The notes beneath the pieces were generated by a model. The model saw only the letters and a program-made list of their open reading frames with translations, was not told where the DNA came from and ran no database searches. Made by a program: the position numbers and the translations under genes. Positions 46,319 through 55,002 of a stretch of DNA of 64,000 nt are shown here, one piece after another. Source of the stretch: Planctomycetota bacterium (lineage in GTDB: Bacteria; Planctomycetota; Phycisphaerae; Phycisphaerales; UBA1924); assembly GCA_033763975.1 (NCBI GenBank), contig JANRJM010000009.1, forward strand, positions 1-64,000, in the 5' to 3' direction. Position 1 is the first letter of the stretch. Each line of letters starts with the position of its first letter.

Positions 46319-47704
46319 ATGGAGCACGCTCGGATCTTTGCGGAAGGCGGCGGGCTGTCGGCGCCGACGGCGTGGAGCGCGGCGGCGTTCGGCTGGATGG
46401 TGCGCACGGCGCGCGAGCGGTTGGCCCGCGATGGGGGCGGGGACGGTGCCGTGCGCGCCGTGATTCTGGGCGCGGTGACGCTCGACGAGCCCGACGAGCG
46501 CGAGCAGGCCCTGCGCGACGCGGGCGCGGCGGAGGTGCGCTCGTGCATCGTGACGGATGACGGGGGCGGCGAGGCGGAGGCCGCGGCGGCGATCGGGCGT
46601 GCGCACGTCCTGTTTCTTCGCGGGGGCGACCAGGGTCGTTACGTGCGGGGCTGGCGGAATACGTCGGTGTTCGCGGCGATCCGGGAACTCGCGGCGCGCG
46701 GGGGCGTGGTCGCGGGCACGAGCGCCGGGTGCGCGGTGCTCGGCGAGGTGACGTACTCGGCGGAGAACGACTCGCTGTCGGCGACGGAAGCGCTGGCGGA
46801 CCCGGCCCACCCGGACGCCACGCTGGTGCGCGGGTTCACGGGCCTCGCGCCGGGCGTGCTGTTCGACACGCACTTCACCGAGCGGGGGCGCCTGGGGCGG
46901 CTGCCGGTGCTGCTGGGAAGAAGCCGCGAGTTGTTCGAGGAGCGGCGGGCGGTGCTGGGCGTGGGGTGTGATCCGCGGACGGCGGCGGCGGTGGGGGCCG
47001 ACGGTATCGCCCGGGTGATGGGCGAGGGCACGGTGACGCTGCTGCGCGAGACGGCGGGGTCGCGGGTGCGGGTGGGGAGCGGCGGGCCCCCGACGGTGAC
47101 GGACCTGTCGTGCGACGTGCTGCTGGCGGGGTCGGCGTTTCGAATGGCGGACGGGGCGGTGGTGGAGCGTCCCGCGGAGGCCGCGCGCAACGGGCACGGG
47201 GATGTGGTGGAGGAGCGATCGTTCGAGGCGCTCACGATCGACGGCGCGCGTGAGGGCGACGGCGGGCTGGGCGTGCTGCGCGTGCGAAAGGTGGAGGCGG
47301 GCGCGGGTGAAGAGCGGCGCGGGGCGTGGGAGAGCGTGTCGGGCGAGGGGCGCCTGCCGGGGAGCGTGGTGCGGACGCGGGCGTTCAGCGACGACGTGTG
47401 GGACTCGTTCGCGGCGGTGCTGGGGGCGTTGGCCGCGGGGCCCGGGCTGGTCGGGTGGTGGGTGCCGGAGGGGTGCCATCTCGCGGTGGACGAGGCGGGG
47501 CTGGTGCGCGTGCGTGCGGACAGCACGTCGTCGGTGCTGGTGCTGGATTCGGCGGGGGCGACGTACGCCGGGACGCGCGGTGCGCCGGGTGCGCGGGCCG
47601 CGAGCCATCTCGAGGGCGCGCGGGTACATGTGCTGGGGCCCGGGTGGGGGCTGTCGCTGCGGACGCGGGGGGTTGTGGCGCCGGAGGCGGCGACGGGCGG
47701 CTGA
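46319..47704 (+). CDS. Cyanophycinase-like peptidase S51 family protein
   Basis: 461 residues, no signal peptide. The S51 fold is shown by HVLFLRGGDQGRYV and the nucleophile elbow VVAGTSAGCAVLG, followed by DTHFTERGRLGRL and GVGCDPRTAAAV. These match cyanophycinases, which cleave the beta-Asp-Arg storage polymer. The C-terminal 180 residues (after about 280) are extra and look like a separate regulatory part. No cyanophycin synthetase is in the window, so the substrate may differ. ATG 46319 has no clear ribosome binding site. Confidence 0.83.
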   Translation: MEHARIFAEGGGLSAPTAWSAAAFGWMVRTARERLARDGGGDGAVRAVILGAVTLDEPDEREQALRDAGAAEVRSCIVTDDGGGEAEAAAAIGRAHVLFLRGGDQGRYVRGWRNTSVFAAIRELAARGGVVAGTSAGCAVLGEVTYSAENDSLSATEALADPAHPDATLVRGFTGLAPGVLFDTHFTERGRLGRLPVLLGRSRELFEERRAVLGVGCDPRTAAAVGADGIARVMGEGTVTLLRETAGSRVRVGSGGPPTVTDLSCDVLLAGSAFRMADGAVVERPAEAARNGHGDVVEERSFEALTIDGAREGDGGLGVLRVRKVEAGAGEERRGAWESVSGEGRLPGSVVRTRAFSDDVWDSFAAVLGALAAGPGLVGWWVPEGCHLAVDEAGLVRVRADSTSSVLVLDSAGATYAGTRGAPGARAASHLEGARVHVLGPGWGLSLRTRGVVAPEAATGG

Positions 47705-47764
47705 AAGGGTGGGCGGCGGATCCCGAAGAAGTGGCGCGGGCGAGGGCTCGCGGAGGGCCGCGGC

Positions 47765-48445
47765 GTGCTCTACGTGTCATCGATCATCAAGTGGATTGTG
47801 TGTGCCCCCGTGCTGCTGCTGTGGCGGGGGTATTTGCTGTTGTGGTGGGCGTTTGACGACTCCGATCGGCGACGGACGGAGGCGTCGGGTCGTGCCCCGC
47901 ACGGCGCCCCGCCGTCGCCCGGGGTCGCGGACGACGCGCCGGCCGGCGCGGAGCAGCGCACGGCGTTCGAGGTGGTGGATTCGACGCCCGAGCCGGTGCC
48001 GCCGCCGAAGGGCATGCTGCGCGTGGGGTTCGCCACGACGCTGGCGATCTCGGCGTTCGCGGGGTTGCTGGTGAGCGTGGTGGACGAGCCGGCGCTGACG
48101 CACGGGCGCGCGTGGCTGCTGTGGATGATGGCGACGGTGGTCGGCGGGATCGTGACGCAGAGCGCGGTGCGTCATGCGGCGGCGCGGGCGGCGATCAAGA
48201 AGCCCCTGACGCGCTGGGGCAAGGTGCGATTGGCCGCGGGCGGCGTGCGGGATACGTGCGTCGCCACGGGCAAGGGTGTCGGGCGATTGTGCATGACGGG
48301 CGTGCAGGCGGCACGCGTGACGCGCCAGGCGGCGCGGCGTGCGGCGGGGTCGTCGGCGGCGCGAGCGGCTCGGGGCGCGGCCGTGCGGGCGTGGGGCGCG
48401 GTGAAGCCGGCACGCGCGAGCAGCGGCGGCGCCGGGACGGCGTGA
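47765..48445 (+). CDS. Small membrane protein
   Basis: 226 residues from GTG 47765. The N-terminal helix IIKWIVCAPVLLLWRGYLLL is followed by a polar linker. Two central helices (FATTLAISAFAGLLVSVVDE and WLLWMMATVVGGIVT) and a long Ala/Arg-rich basic tail follow, probably cytoplasmic and able to contact nucleic acid or the membrane surface. No family recognised. It lies 60 bp after the S51 gene and may be co-transcribed. Confidence 0.65.
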   Translation: MLYVSSIIKWIVCAPVLLLWRGYLLLWWAFDDSDRRRTEASGRAPHGAPPSPGVADDAPAGAEQRTAFEVVDSTPEPVPPPKGMLRVGFATTLAISAFAGLLVSVVDEPALTHGRAWLLWMMATVVGGIVTQSAVRHAAARAAIKKPLTRWGKVRLAAGGVRDTCVATGKGVGRLCMTGVQAARVTRQAARRAAGSSAARAARGAAVRAWGAVKPARASSGGAGTA

Positions 48446-48478
48446 GACCGGCCGAGCGCGAACCGGCCGGGACGTGGC

Positions 48479-49321
48479 TCAGCGGCGCAGGCCGACGGGT
48501 TCGCCGAGGATCTCGCGCAGCAAAATCGCGCGGCGCCATTCGGCGCGCGTCACGGGCACGCTGAAGATCGGAACACCGAGATCGACGGGGGTCTGCCGGC
48601 GGCGGACGTCGGCGCGGGTGGCGGTGCCGAGCGAGGTGGCGCGGGCGGGAACGTCGTCGAGCGGATCGGACGCCGCTTTGAAGGCGGCGCGGCGGCGGAG
48701 TTCGTCGGGATCTTCCTCGGTCGGGGCCTGCAGCGGGGCCGGGCGGGGGCGCTGCGCCTGGGCCTGGCGTGCGGCGCGCCGGGAACCCTGCGCGGGGGCT
48801 TGCGACTGGGCCGGGGCGGGGCGCGGGCCCTGGCGTGAGCGCTGGGCGGGTCGCGGCGCCTGTGCCGGCCGCGGAGCCGGCGCGGGCGCGGGCTGCGGCA
48901 CCGGGGCGGGCTGCTGCGGGAACATGTCGGTCGGGACTTCGAGGATGATGCCCCCGGGAAGACGGACGTGGGTGGTGCCGCCCGCGGCGGGGGGTTGGGT
49001 GGGGGCCGGCTGCTGCGTGCTGGGGGCCGGCGCCTGGTTGCCCTCGAGCGTGGCGCGGCGGCGGGCGGCGAGTTCCTCAAGCTTCTGACGCGCGGAGACC
49101 TGTTCGATCTCGCGGGCGCGCTGCGGCGGCGTCTCGACGCGACCGGTGCGGAGTTGTTCTTCCTCTTGCCGCCGGCGGAGGGCGAGCGCGTCGCGCTTGC
49201 GCTTCTGCTCGGCGAGCGCCTGGAAGATGACTTTGAGAATGGGCCCCACGATCACGACGATCGCGATGAGCATCTGCGGGTGGTTCGCGAAGAACCGGAA
49301 GATGGCTTGGAGCGTGCCCAT
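48479..49321 (-). CDS. Membrane-anchored Pro/Gln/Ala-rich protein
   Basis: 280 residues. The N-terminal helix MLIAIVVIVGPILKVIFQAL is followed by a charged helical region (QKRKRDALALRRRQEEEQL), a 120-residue Pro/Ala/Gln-rich disordered stretch and a conserved-looking end (VTRAEWRRAILLREILGEPV). ATG 49321 is 8 bp downstream of the ABC ATPase stop, so the two are probably co-transcribed. No function can be assigned from sequence. Confidence 0.7.
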   Translation of the reverse strand: MGTLQAIFRFFANHPQMLIAIVVIVGPILKVIFQALAEQKRKRDALALRRRQEEEQLRTGRVETPPQRAREIEQVSARQKLEELAARRRATLEGNQAPAPSTQQPAPTQPPAAGGTTHVRLPGGIILEVPTDMFPQQPAPVPQPAPAPAPRPAQAPRPAQRSRQGPRPAPAQSQAPAQGSRRAARQAQAQRPRPAPLQAPTEEDPDELRRRAAFKAASDPLDDVPARATSLGTATRADVRRRQTPVDLGVPIFSVPVTRAEWRRAILLREILGEPVGLRR

Positions 49322-49329
49322 GCGGCGGA

Positions 49330-50175
49330 TCAGTGTATTCCGGGGCGGTGCGGGGCGAGATCGTCGTGCGGGATGTACGCGACGTGGTCGGCGTCGCCCC
49401 GGGCGTCGAAGCGCACGCCGAAGAGATCGGCGAGCGCGCCGGGGGACATGACGTCGCGCGCCGGACCGTGGGCGGCGACGGTTCCGGCGGGGGAGAGCAG
49501 GAGGGCGTGGGAGGCGAAGCGCCGGGCGAGGGAGAGGTCGTGCAGGACGCAGACGACGGTGCCGCCGCGGTCGGCGAGGGCGCGGAGCAGAGCGAGAGTG
49601 CGGAGTGCGTGCGCGGGATCCATGGCGCTGACGGGCTCGTCGGCGAGGAGCAGGCGACCGGCGGGGTCGGCGTCGGGGTGGGCGCAGCCGATCTGGGCGA
49701 GGGCACGGGCGAGGGAGACTCGTTGGCGCTGGCCCGCGGAGAGGACGGCGAAGAGGTCGTGCGCGCGGGGCAGCAGATCGACGCGCTGGAGGGCGAGGTC
49801 GGCGGGCGAGGGCGCGAGGGCGGGGCGGGCGTCGCCCCGGGCGTAGAGCCCGAAGCCGACGATCTCGCGCGCGGTGAAGGCGAAGGCGACGTCTGCGGAC
49901 TGCGCGATGTAGGCGAGGCGGGAGGCGACGCGCGGGCGTGCGGAACCGGGGAGTGTGCTGATGTTCTCGGCGCGGTCGGGGGCGACGTGGAGGAGGACGC
50001 GCCCGGAATCGGGCGTGAGCAGGCCGGCGAGGGCGCGGAGGAGGGTGGACTTGCCCGCGCCGTTGGGCCCGAGGATCGCGGTCATGGTGGCGGGGGCGAA
50101 AGAGGCGGACACGCCCCGGAGCACGGGGAGTCCGGGCTCGAACGCCACATGGAGGTCGTGGGCGGCGAGCGTCAC
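49330..50175 (-). CDS. ABC transporter ATP-binding protein, iron/heme/B12 type
   Basis: 281 residues. Walker A is LGPNGAGKSTLLRALAGLL, the Q-loop AYIAQSADVAFAFTAREIV, the signature LSAGQRQRVSLARALAQ and Walker B RLLLADEPVSAMD. The pattern resembles HmuV/FecE/BtuD-type ATPases of metal-chelate importers. The signature Q in place of G (SAGQ) is tolerated in the family. It starts with GTG 50175. No permease adjoins; a candidate binding protein is at 56388. Confidence 0.88.
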   Translation of the reverse strand: MTLAAHDLHVAFEPGLPVLRGVSASFAPATMTAILGPNGAGKSTLLRALAGLLTPDSGRVLLHVAPDRAENISTLPGSARPRVASRLAYIAQSADVAFAFTAREIVGFGLYARGDARPALAPSPADLALQRVDLLPRAHDLFAVLSAGQRQRVSLARALAQIGCAHPDADPAGRLLLADEPVSAMDPAHALRTLALLRALADRGGTVVCVLHDLSLARRFASHALLLSPAGTVAAHGPARDVMSPGALADLFGVRFDARGDADHVAYIPHDDLAPHRPGIH

Positions 50176-50262
50176 GGGGGGAGGGTAGGGGCGGGGCGTC
50201 GCGGCGCGCCGCAGGGGGGAGATCGGGCGTGGGCGGGGCGGCGTCGACTATGCTGTGCCCGC

Positions 50263-51249
50263 ATGAGCACGATCACGACGGTGGCGATGACGGGTGCGAC
50301 GGGGTTCGTGGGCGGGTACGTGGTGCGCGAACTGCTGGCGCGGGGGTACGGCGTGCGGGCGCTGGTGCGCGATCGCGCGGCGGCGCGGTCGTCGCTGCCG
50401 GGATCGGTGACGCTGGTCGAGGGCGACATCCTCGACGAACGCCGCGTGGACGAACTGCTGGGCGGCGCGCAGGCGTGTGTGAACCTGGCGGGGATCATCC
50501 GCGAGGTGCGCACGGGGGGGCGGGCCCAGACGTTCGAGCGGGTGCACACGCGTGCGGCGCGCCTGCTCGTGGAGCGGTGCACGGCGCTGGGCGTGCGGCG
50601 GTTCGTGCAGATGTCCGCGCTCGGGGTGCGGGACGTGGGGGTGAGCGAGTATCAGCGGACGAAGTGGGAGGCTGAGCAGGCGGTGCGGCTGAGCGAGCTG
50701 GACTGGACGATCTTCCGCCCGTCGCTGATCCACGGGCCCGAGGGTGAGTTCGTGCGCCTGGCGAAGGGGCTGTGCAGCGGGCACGAGGCGCCGTGGGTGT
50801 TCATCCCGTACTTCGCGCGGGAGGTGGAGGACGTGCGCGTGCCGCTGGGGCCGGTGACGCTCGTGGCGCCCAGGGTGCAGCCGGTGTGGGTGCAGGACGT
50901 CGCGGGCGCGATGGTCCGATCGCTGGGGACGCCCGCGGCGGTGGGGGAGATCTACAACCTGGCGGGCGGCGAGGTGCTGACGTGGCCCGAGATGCTGCGC
51001 GAGGTGCGGGACCACGTGCACGGGGCGAACCGCGACCTCGAGCCGATGGGCGTGCCGTCGGTGGCGGCGGCGTGGGGCGCGAAGGCGGCCGGGGCGGTGG
51101 GGCTGGGCGGGCTGCTGCCGTTCGACGAGGGGATGGCGCGCATGGGCGCCGAAGACTCGACGGCGAGCGTGGTGAAGGCGACGGAAGACCTGGAGTTCAG
51201 GGCGAGCGGGTTCCGCGCAACGTTCCGGGCGTACGCGGGCGCGGTGTAA
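50263..51249 (+). CDS. NAD(P)-binding epimerase-like protein (NDUFA9-type SDR)
   Basis: 328 residues, extended short-chain dehydrogenase fold. VAMTGATGFVGGYVVRELLA is the nucleotide-binding glycine motif. VNLAGIIREV, FVQMSALGV and SEYQRTKWEAEQAV give the NDUFA9/complex-I-subunit type atypical SDR pattern, with a Y-x-x-x-K active pair (YQRTK). The C-terminal half has QPVWVQDVAGAM and GEIYNLAGGEVL. Substrate unknown; quinone or isoprenoid roles are seen in relatives. It is divergent from the ABC ATPase gene. Confidence 0.85.
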   Translation: MSTITTVAMTGATGFVGGYVVRELLARGYGVRALVRDRAAARSSLPGSVTLVEGDILDERRVDELLGGAQACVNLAGIIREVRTGGRAQTFERVHTRAARLLVERCTALGVRRFVQMSALGVRDVGVSEYQRTKWEAEQAVRLSELDWTIFRPSLIHGPEGEFVRLAKGLCSGHEAPWVFIPYFAREVEDVRVPLGPVTLVAPRVQPVWVQDVAGAMVRSLGTPAAVGEIYNLAGGEVLTWPEMLREVRDHVHGANRDLEPMGVPSVAAAWGAKAAGAVGLGGLLPFDEGMARMGAEDSTASVVKATEDLEFRASGFRATFRAYAGAV

Positions 51250-51265
51250 CGCGCGGCGGACGGTC

Positions 51266-51484
51266 TCAGTTCGAGCGGATGGGCGTGGCGCGCCCGAAGA
51301 TGCTGGTGGGGCGGTGGGCGGCCGGCGGGTTGGGCGCGGGCGCTACAGGGCGCGCGGGCTCGGGCGCGATGGCCTGGGCGGGCGGCGCGGGCGAGGTGCG
51401 CTGGGCGCGGAGCTGGTCGATCGAGCGATCGAGCTTCCCGAGGATTGACTTCACCTGATTGAACGTCTTTTCGGACGGTCCCAT
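51266..51484 (-). CDS. Small Pro/Ala-rich protein
   Basis: 72 residues: MGPSEKTFNQVKSILGKLDR, a short amphipathic helical part, then a Pro/Ala-rich tail ending SIFGRATPIRSN. ATG 51484 has AAGGAGG upstream, one of the strongest ribosome binding sites in the window, which supports a real gene. No family recognised. It is convergent with the epimerase-like gene, 16 bp apart. Confidence 0.6.
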   Translation of the reverse strand: MGPSEKTFNQVKSILGKLDRSIDQLRAQRTSPAPPAQAIAPEPARPVAPAPNPPAAHRPTSIFGRATPIRSN

Positions 51485-51619
51485 GGCCGGCCCTCCTTGG
51501 CGACACCGGCATCGGACAATCCTGCGCTCGACTTGGGGTTCGAGAGACCATTGGTACCGACTCGGCGGGTCGTTCGGTCTGCGCGGGCGTCACGCGGACC
51601 CGGGCGATAGGCTGTGCCC

Positions 51620-52336
51620 ATGGCGCGGGTGGAACTGGATCAGATCCGGGTGGGGTACGCGCGAGCGGGCGAGGTCGTGCGCGGCGTGAGCCTCGCCGTA
51701 GATGCGTCGGGCAGCGTGGCGCTGATCGGGGCCTCTGGCGGGGGGAAGACGACGCTGCTGCGGGTGGTCGCGGGGCTGCTGCGGGCGACGTCGGGGCGGG
51801 TGCTGATCGACGGGCGGGAGGTGACGGACGTGCCGCCCCACGCGCGCGGGGTGGGGCTGGTGTCGCAGGGGGCGGGGTTATACCCGCACCTGACGGTGCG
51901 CGAGAGCATCGAAATGGCGCGCCGCGGCGCGAGCGGAATGGGGACCAAGGACGCCGCCGCGGCGCTGGGGATCGAGCACGTGCTGGAGCGGCGGGCATGG
52001 GAGGTGTCGGGGGGCGAGCGTCGGCGGGCGGCGTTGGCGCGGGAGTTGGTGCGGGGCGCCCGGGTGCTGCTGCTCGACGAGCCGACCACCGCGCTGGACG
52101 CGCTGGCGCGGGCCGACGCGCACGAGGCGATCCTGCGGGTGCGGGAGCGGCTCGGGTGCACGCTGGTGCTGGTGACGCACGACGCGGACGAGGCGGTGCG
52201 GCTGTGCGGGCACGGCGTGGTGCTCGAGGGGGGCGTGGTGGCGGGCGCGGGCACGCTGGCGGCGCTGCGGGCGACGCCCCCGACGACGCTGGCCCGGGCG
52301 TTCTTCGCGCGAGCGCGTGCGGAGGACGCCGCATGA
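51620..52336 (+). CDS. ABC transporter ATP-binding protein
   Basis: 238 residues. Walker A is IGASGGGKTTLLRVVAGLL, the Q-loop LVSQGAGLYPHLTVRESI, the signature VSGGERRRAALARELVRGA and Walker B VLLLDEPTTALD. It resembles the MalK/PotA type but lacks their C-terminal regulatory domain. No permease is adjacent. The stop overlaps the start of the next gene (ATGA), so the two are translationally coupled. ATG 51620 is preferred over the GTG two codons upstream. Confidence 0.87.
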   Translation: MARVELDQIRVGYARAGEVVRGVSLAVDASGSVALIGASGGGKTTLLRVVAGLLRATSGRVLIDGREVTDVPPHARGVGLVSQGAGLYPHLTVRESIEMARRGASGMGTKDAAAALGIEHVLERRAWEVSGGERRRAALARELVRGARVLLLDEPTTALDALARADAHEAILRVRERLGCTLVLVTHDADEAVRLCGHGVVLEGGVVAGAGTLAALRATPPTTLARAFFARARAEDAA

Positions 52337-53478
52337 ACACGCTGGCGCGGGTGGTGGGCGCCGTGGCGCTGGGCGCGGTAGTGCTGGGCGCGGCGGCGGC
52401 GGCGGGGCAGCCGGCAGGGCCGCCGGGTCGGGGCGCCGACGCGGGGCCGGTGGTGCGGATCATCGCGAGCGATGCGTTGGACACGATCGCGCAGGCCGCG
52501 GCGTTGGAGGCGTTGCTGGAGGAGGCCAAGGGCGCAAAGGCCGGGCTGGTCGTGCTGGAGTTATCCGGCGATGGGGCGCGCCTGGACGTGGTGAACCGGA
52601 TGGCGGGGGCGCTGCGTCGGGCGGAGGTCGCGCTGGCGGGGTATCTGACGGGGGGCGAGAACGATCGCGTGGGCGCCGGGCAGTTGGCGCTCGGGCTGAT
52701 GACGGCACGGATGGTGGCGCACCCGCGCGTGATGGTAACGGGCGCGGCGCGGGGCGCGTCGGACGAGTTATCGCCCGACGACACGGCGTGGGCGGCGGTG
52801 GCGGCGGAACTGCGCGGGCGGCTGGAGTGGGGGCTGGGGGCGCGTGAGCACGGGCCCGATCTCGCCATCGCGTTGACCGGCACCTGCGACGGGCTGCGCC
52901 TGGTGCGCGAGGGCGGGCGCGCGACGCTGCGCGTGCTGCCCGAGGGGGGCGCGAACGCGGAGCCGGTGGTGCGGGCCGGGCGTGACGGGTGCGAGTTCAT
53001 GCTGACGCGGGCGGCGCTTTCGGAGGTGGGGCTGGTCGCGGCGGAGGCGCCCGCGTGGCGCGAGGCGGCGCGACGGCTGGACGTGGGCGGGCGGATGGTG
53101 CTGGAGCGACGGCTGCCGCCGGGCGCGAGGGCGGCACGCGGCGAGGCGCTGGGGCACCTGGCGCGCGCGGACGAGGCGCTGGCGCGGGCCCAGGGGGCGC
53201 TGTCGCTGGCGGACCCGTCGACCCACAGCGTGGCGGCGAAGAAGTACCACGAGGCGGGGCGCGAGGCGAGAGAGTCGCTGGCACATGCGGAGCGCGCGCT
53301 CGACGAGTTCGACGCGCTGGTCGAGCGCGTGCCCGAGGTGCTGCGGACGGCGCGCGAGGACGGGGACCGGCGCGTGCGGGCTTCGCAGTACGAGAGCGGA
53401 TGGCGGAAGGCGGCGCGCGACGCACGCGCGCGCGCGAAGACGCTGCGTGCGAAGGCGGCGGACTACCTGCGGCAGTAG
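52333..53478 (+). CDS. Exported protein with degenerate ClpP/NfeD-like domain
   Basis: 381 residues with signal peptide MNTLARVVGAVALGAVVLGA. Residues about 40-150 (VVRIIASDALDTIAQAAALE, LVVLELSGDGARLDVVNRMA, LAGYLTGGENDRVGAGQLAL) follow the strand-helix order of NfeD-type membrane serine proteases. The catalytic Ser/Lys are not evident, so it is probably inactive. A helical C-terminal half follows (ALGHLARADEALARAQGALS). It is coupled to the ABC ATPase by a 4-base overlap. The role is unknown; the homology call is by pattern and is tentative. Confidence 0.6.
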   Translation: MNTLARVVGAVALGAVVLGAAAAAGQPAGPPGRGADAGPVVRIIASDALDTIAQAAALEALLEEAKGAKAGLVVLELSGDGARLDVVNRMAGALRRAEVALAGYLTGGENDRVGAGQLALGLMTARMVAHPRVMVTGAARGASDELSPDDTAWAAVAAELRGRLEWGLGAREHGPDLAIALTGTCDGLRLVREGGRATLRVLPEGGANAEPVVRAGRDGCEFMLTRAALSEVGLVAAEAPAWREAARRLDVGGRMVLERRLPPGARAARGEALGHLARADEALARAQGALSLADPSTHSVAAKKYHEAGREARESLAHAERALDEFDALVERVPEVLRTAREDGDRRVRASQYESGWRKAARDARARAKTLRAKAADYLRQ

Positions 53479-53499
53479 GATGGAGACGGGAGGCCTTGC

Positions 53500-54123
53500 A
53501 TGGGACGCGAGACACGGGCGCGGGATCAGGACGACGGGGAAAAGAAAGGGCGGCGAGCGATGACGGCGCCCGCGCGGGGCCCGAAGGGCGCGGGAGCGCT
53601 CAGCGCGGGGCAGGGCTACGCGATGGAGCAGTTGCTCCGGACGCGGGAGCTGTTCTGGCACAACGTGGTGCAGGAGATCTTGACCGGGTTGTCGGTGCTG
53701 CACGCGAAGCGGACGAGCGGCGACAGCGCGGGCGCCGACGTGTTCGACGGGCGGATCGCGGTGATCACGGCGCACGGGGCGCGCGTGCCCATCGGGGCGG
53801 TGTACCCGCTGTTCGCGTGCGCGGTGTCGACGAGCGAGCAGGAGCGCGCGTTAAGCACGGCCGTGGAGTGCACGGTCTTCCAGATCGAAACGCCCGAGGG
53901 GCACGCGTTCACGCTGCCCTTGCACGAGATCCGCGCGGTGCACGCGCTGAGCGCGGAACTGATGGAGCGGATCAAGGGCGCGTCGTCGGACAGCGCGAGC
54001 CCGGAGGAAGCGCGGGAGGAGATGCCGTTCGGGTTCGCGGCGTTCACGAGCCTGGCGCGGTCGCGCCGGGAGGGGGCGGGCGTGCCCGGGCCGCTGATCG
54101 TCGGGCCGGGGCTTGCGGAATAG
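53500..54123 (+). CDS. Uncharacterised cytosolic protein
   Basis: 207 residues. ATG 53500 follows GGGAGG six bases upstream; ATG 53560 is an alternative without the charged extension. The core GYAMEQLLRTRELFWHNVVQ, SVLHAKRTSGDSAGADVFDG, VECTVFQIETPEGHAFTLPL is alpha/beta with no signal or membrane segment. The last part (HALSAELMERIKG) is helical. No family recognised. It is 21 bp after the NfeD-like gene and probably in the same operon. Confidence 0.7.
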   Translation: MGRETRARDQDDGEKKGRRAMTAPARGPKGAGALSAGQGYAMEQLLRTRELFWHNVVQEILTGLSVLHAKRTSGDSAGADVFDGRIAVITAHGARVPIGAVYPLFACAVSTSEQERALSTAVECTVFQIETPEGHAFTLPLHEIRAVHALSAELMERIKGASSDSASPEEAREEMPFGFAAFTSLARSRREGAGVPGPLIVGPGLAE

Positions 54124-54221
54124 CGCAGCGCGGGGGTGCGTGACGCGAACCGCGGGGCGGGGGTGTCCGTATCATCCGACCCGGGCGGACGGGCGAATCA
54201 ATCGCAGGGCCGGAGGTGTGC

Positions 54222-54989
54222 ATGCGGACGCTCGTCGCCATTCCCGTCTACAACGAGTCGCGGCACGTGCAGAGCGTGCTGGAGCGCGTGCTGGTGTACT
54301 CCCGGGACGTGCTGGTGGTGGACGACGGCTCGACGGACGACACGCCGCGACTGCTGGCGGAATACCCGGTGGAGCTCATCCGGCATGTGCGCAACCGCGG
54401 GTACGGGTCGTCGCTGCGGGACGCGTTCCGGTTCGCGGCGGCGGAGAAGTTCGACTGGCTGATCACCATGGACTGCGACGACCAGCACGAGCCGGCGTCG
54501 ATCCCGGCGTTCATCGCGGCGGCGCGCGAGGACCGGTTCGACGTGGTGAGCGGGTCGCGCTACCTGCGCGCCGACAACGGCGACGCGGCGCCGCCCGATC
54601 GGCGGGAGATCAACCAGGCCATCACGCGGGAGTTGAACTGCCGTCTGTCGCGTTCGCTGGGCACGATGCTGACGGACGCGTTCTGCGGGTTCAAGGCGTA
54701 CCGGGTGTCGGCGCTGCGCCGCATGAAGCCGACGGTGCGGGGGTACGCGTTCCCGATGCAGTTCTGGGCGCAGGCGGCGGCGCTGCGCCTGCGGGTGCGC
54801 GAGTTGCCGGTGCGCCGGATCTACAACGATCCGAGCCGCACGTTCGGGGGCGTGCTGGACGACGCCGCCAAGCGCCTGGCGCATTACCGTGGGGTGCTGC
54901 ACCGGGAGTTGCGGCGTCGGGCGGACCGCCTGCCGGTGGCGGCGTTGGCGGGGCTGGACGTGGACGGGACCGAGTGCTCGTGTCAGTGA
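54222..54989 (+). CDS. Family 2 glycosyltransferase
   Basis: 255 residues. The GT-A fold begins TLVAIPVYNESRHVQSVLER. It has VVDDGSTDDTPRL and the metal-binding DCDDQHEPASIP. SRYLRADNGD and ITRELNCRLSRSLGTMLTDA match the polyprenyl-phosphate mannosyl- or glucosyltransferase subgroup (DPM1-like), without membrane helices. It could make a lipid-linked sugar donor for surface glycans. ATG 54222 has GGAGG five bases upstream; GTG 54216 is also in frame. Confidence 0.9.
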   Translation: MRTLVAIPVYNESRHVQSVLERVLVYSRDVLVVDDGSTDDTPRLLAEYPVELIRHVRNRGYGSSLRDAFRFAAAEKFDWLITMDCDDQHEPASIPAFIAAAREDRFDVVSGSRYLRADNGDAAPPDRREINQAITRELNCRLSRSLGTMLTDAFCGFKAYRVSALRRMKPTVRGYAFPMQFWAQAAALRLRVRELPVRRIYNDPSRTFGGVLDDAAKRLAHYRGVLHRELRRRADRLPVAALAGLDVDGTECSCQ

Positions 54990-55002
54990 GGGGAAGGCGA
55001 GC

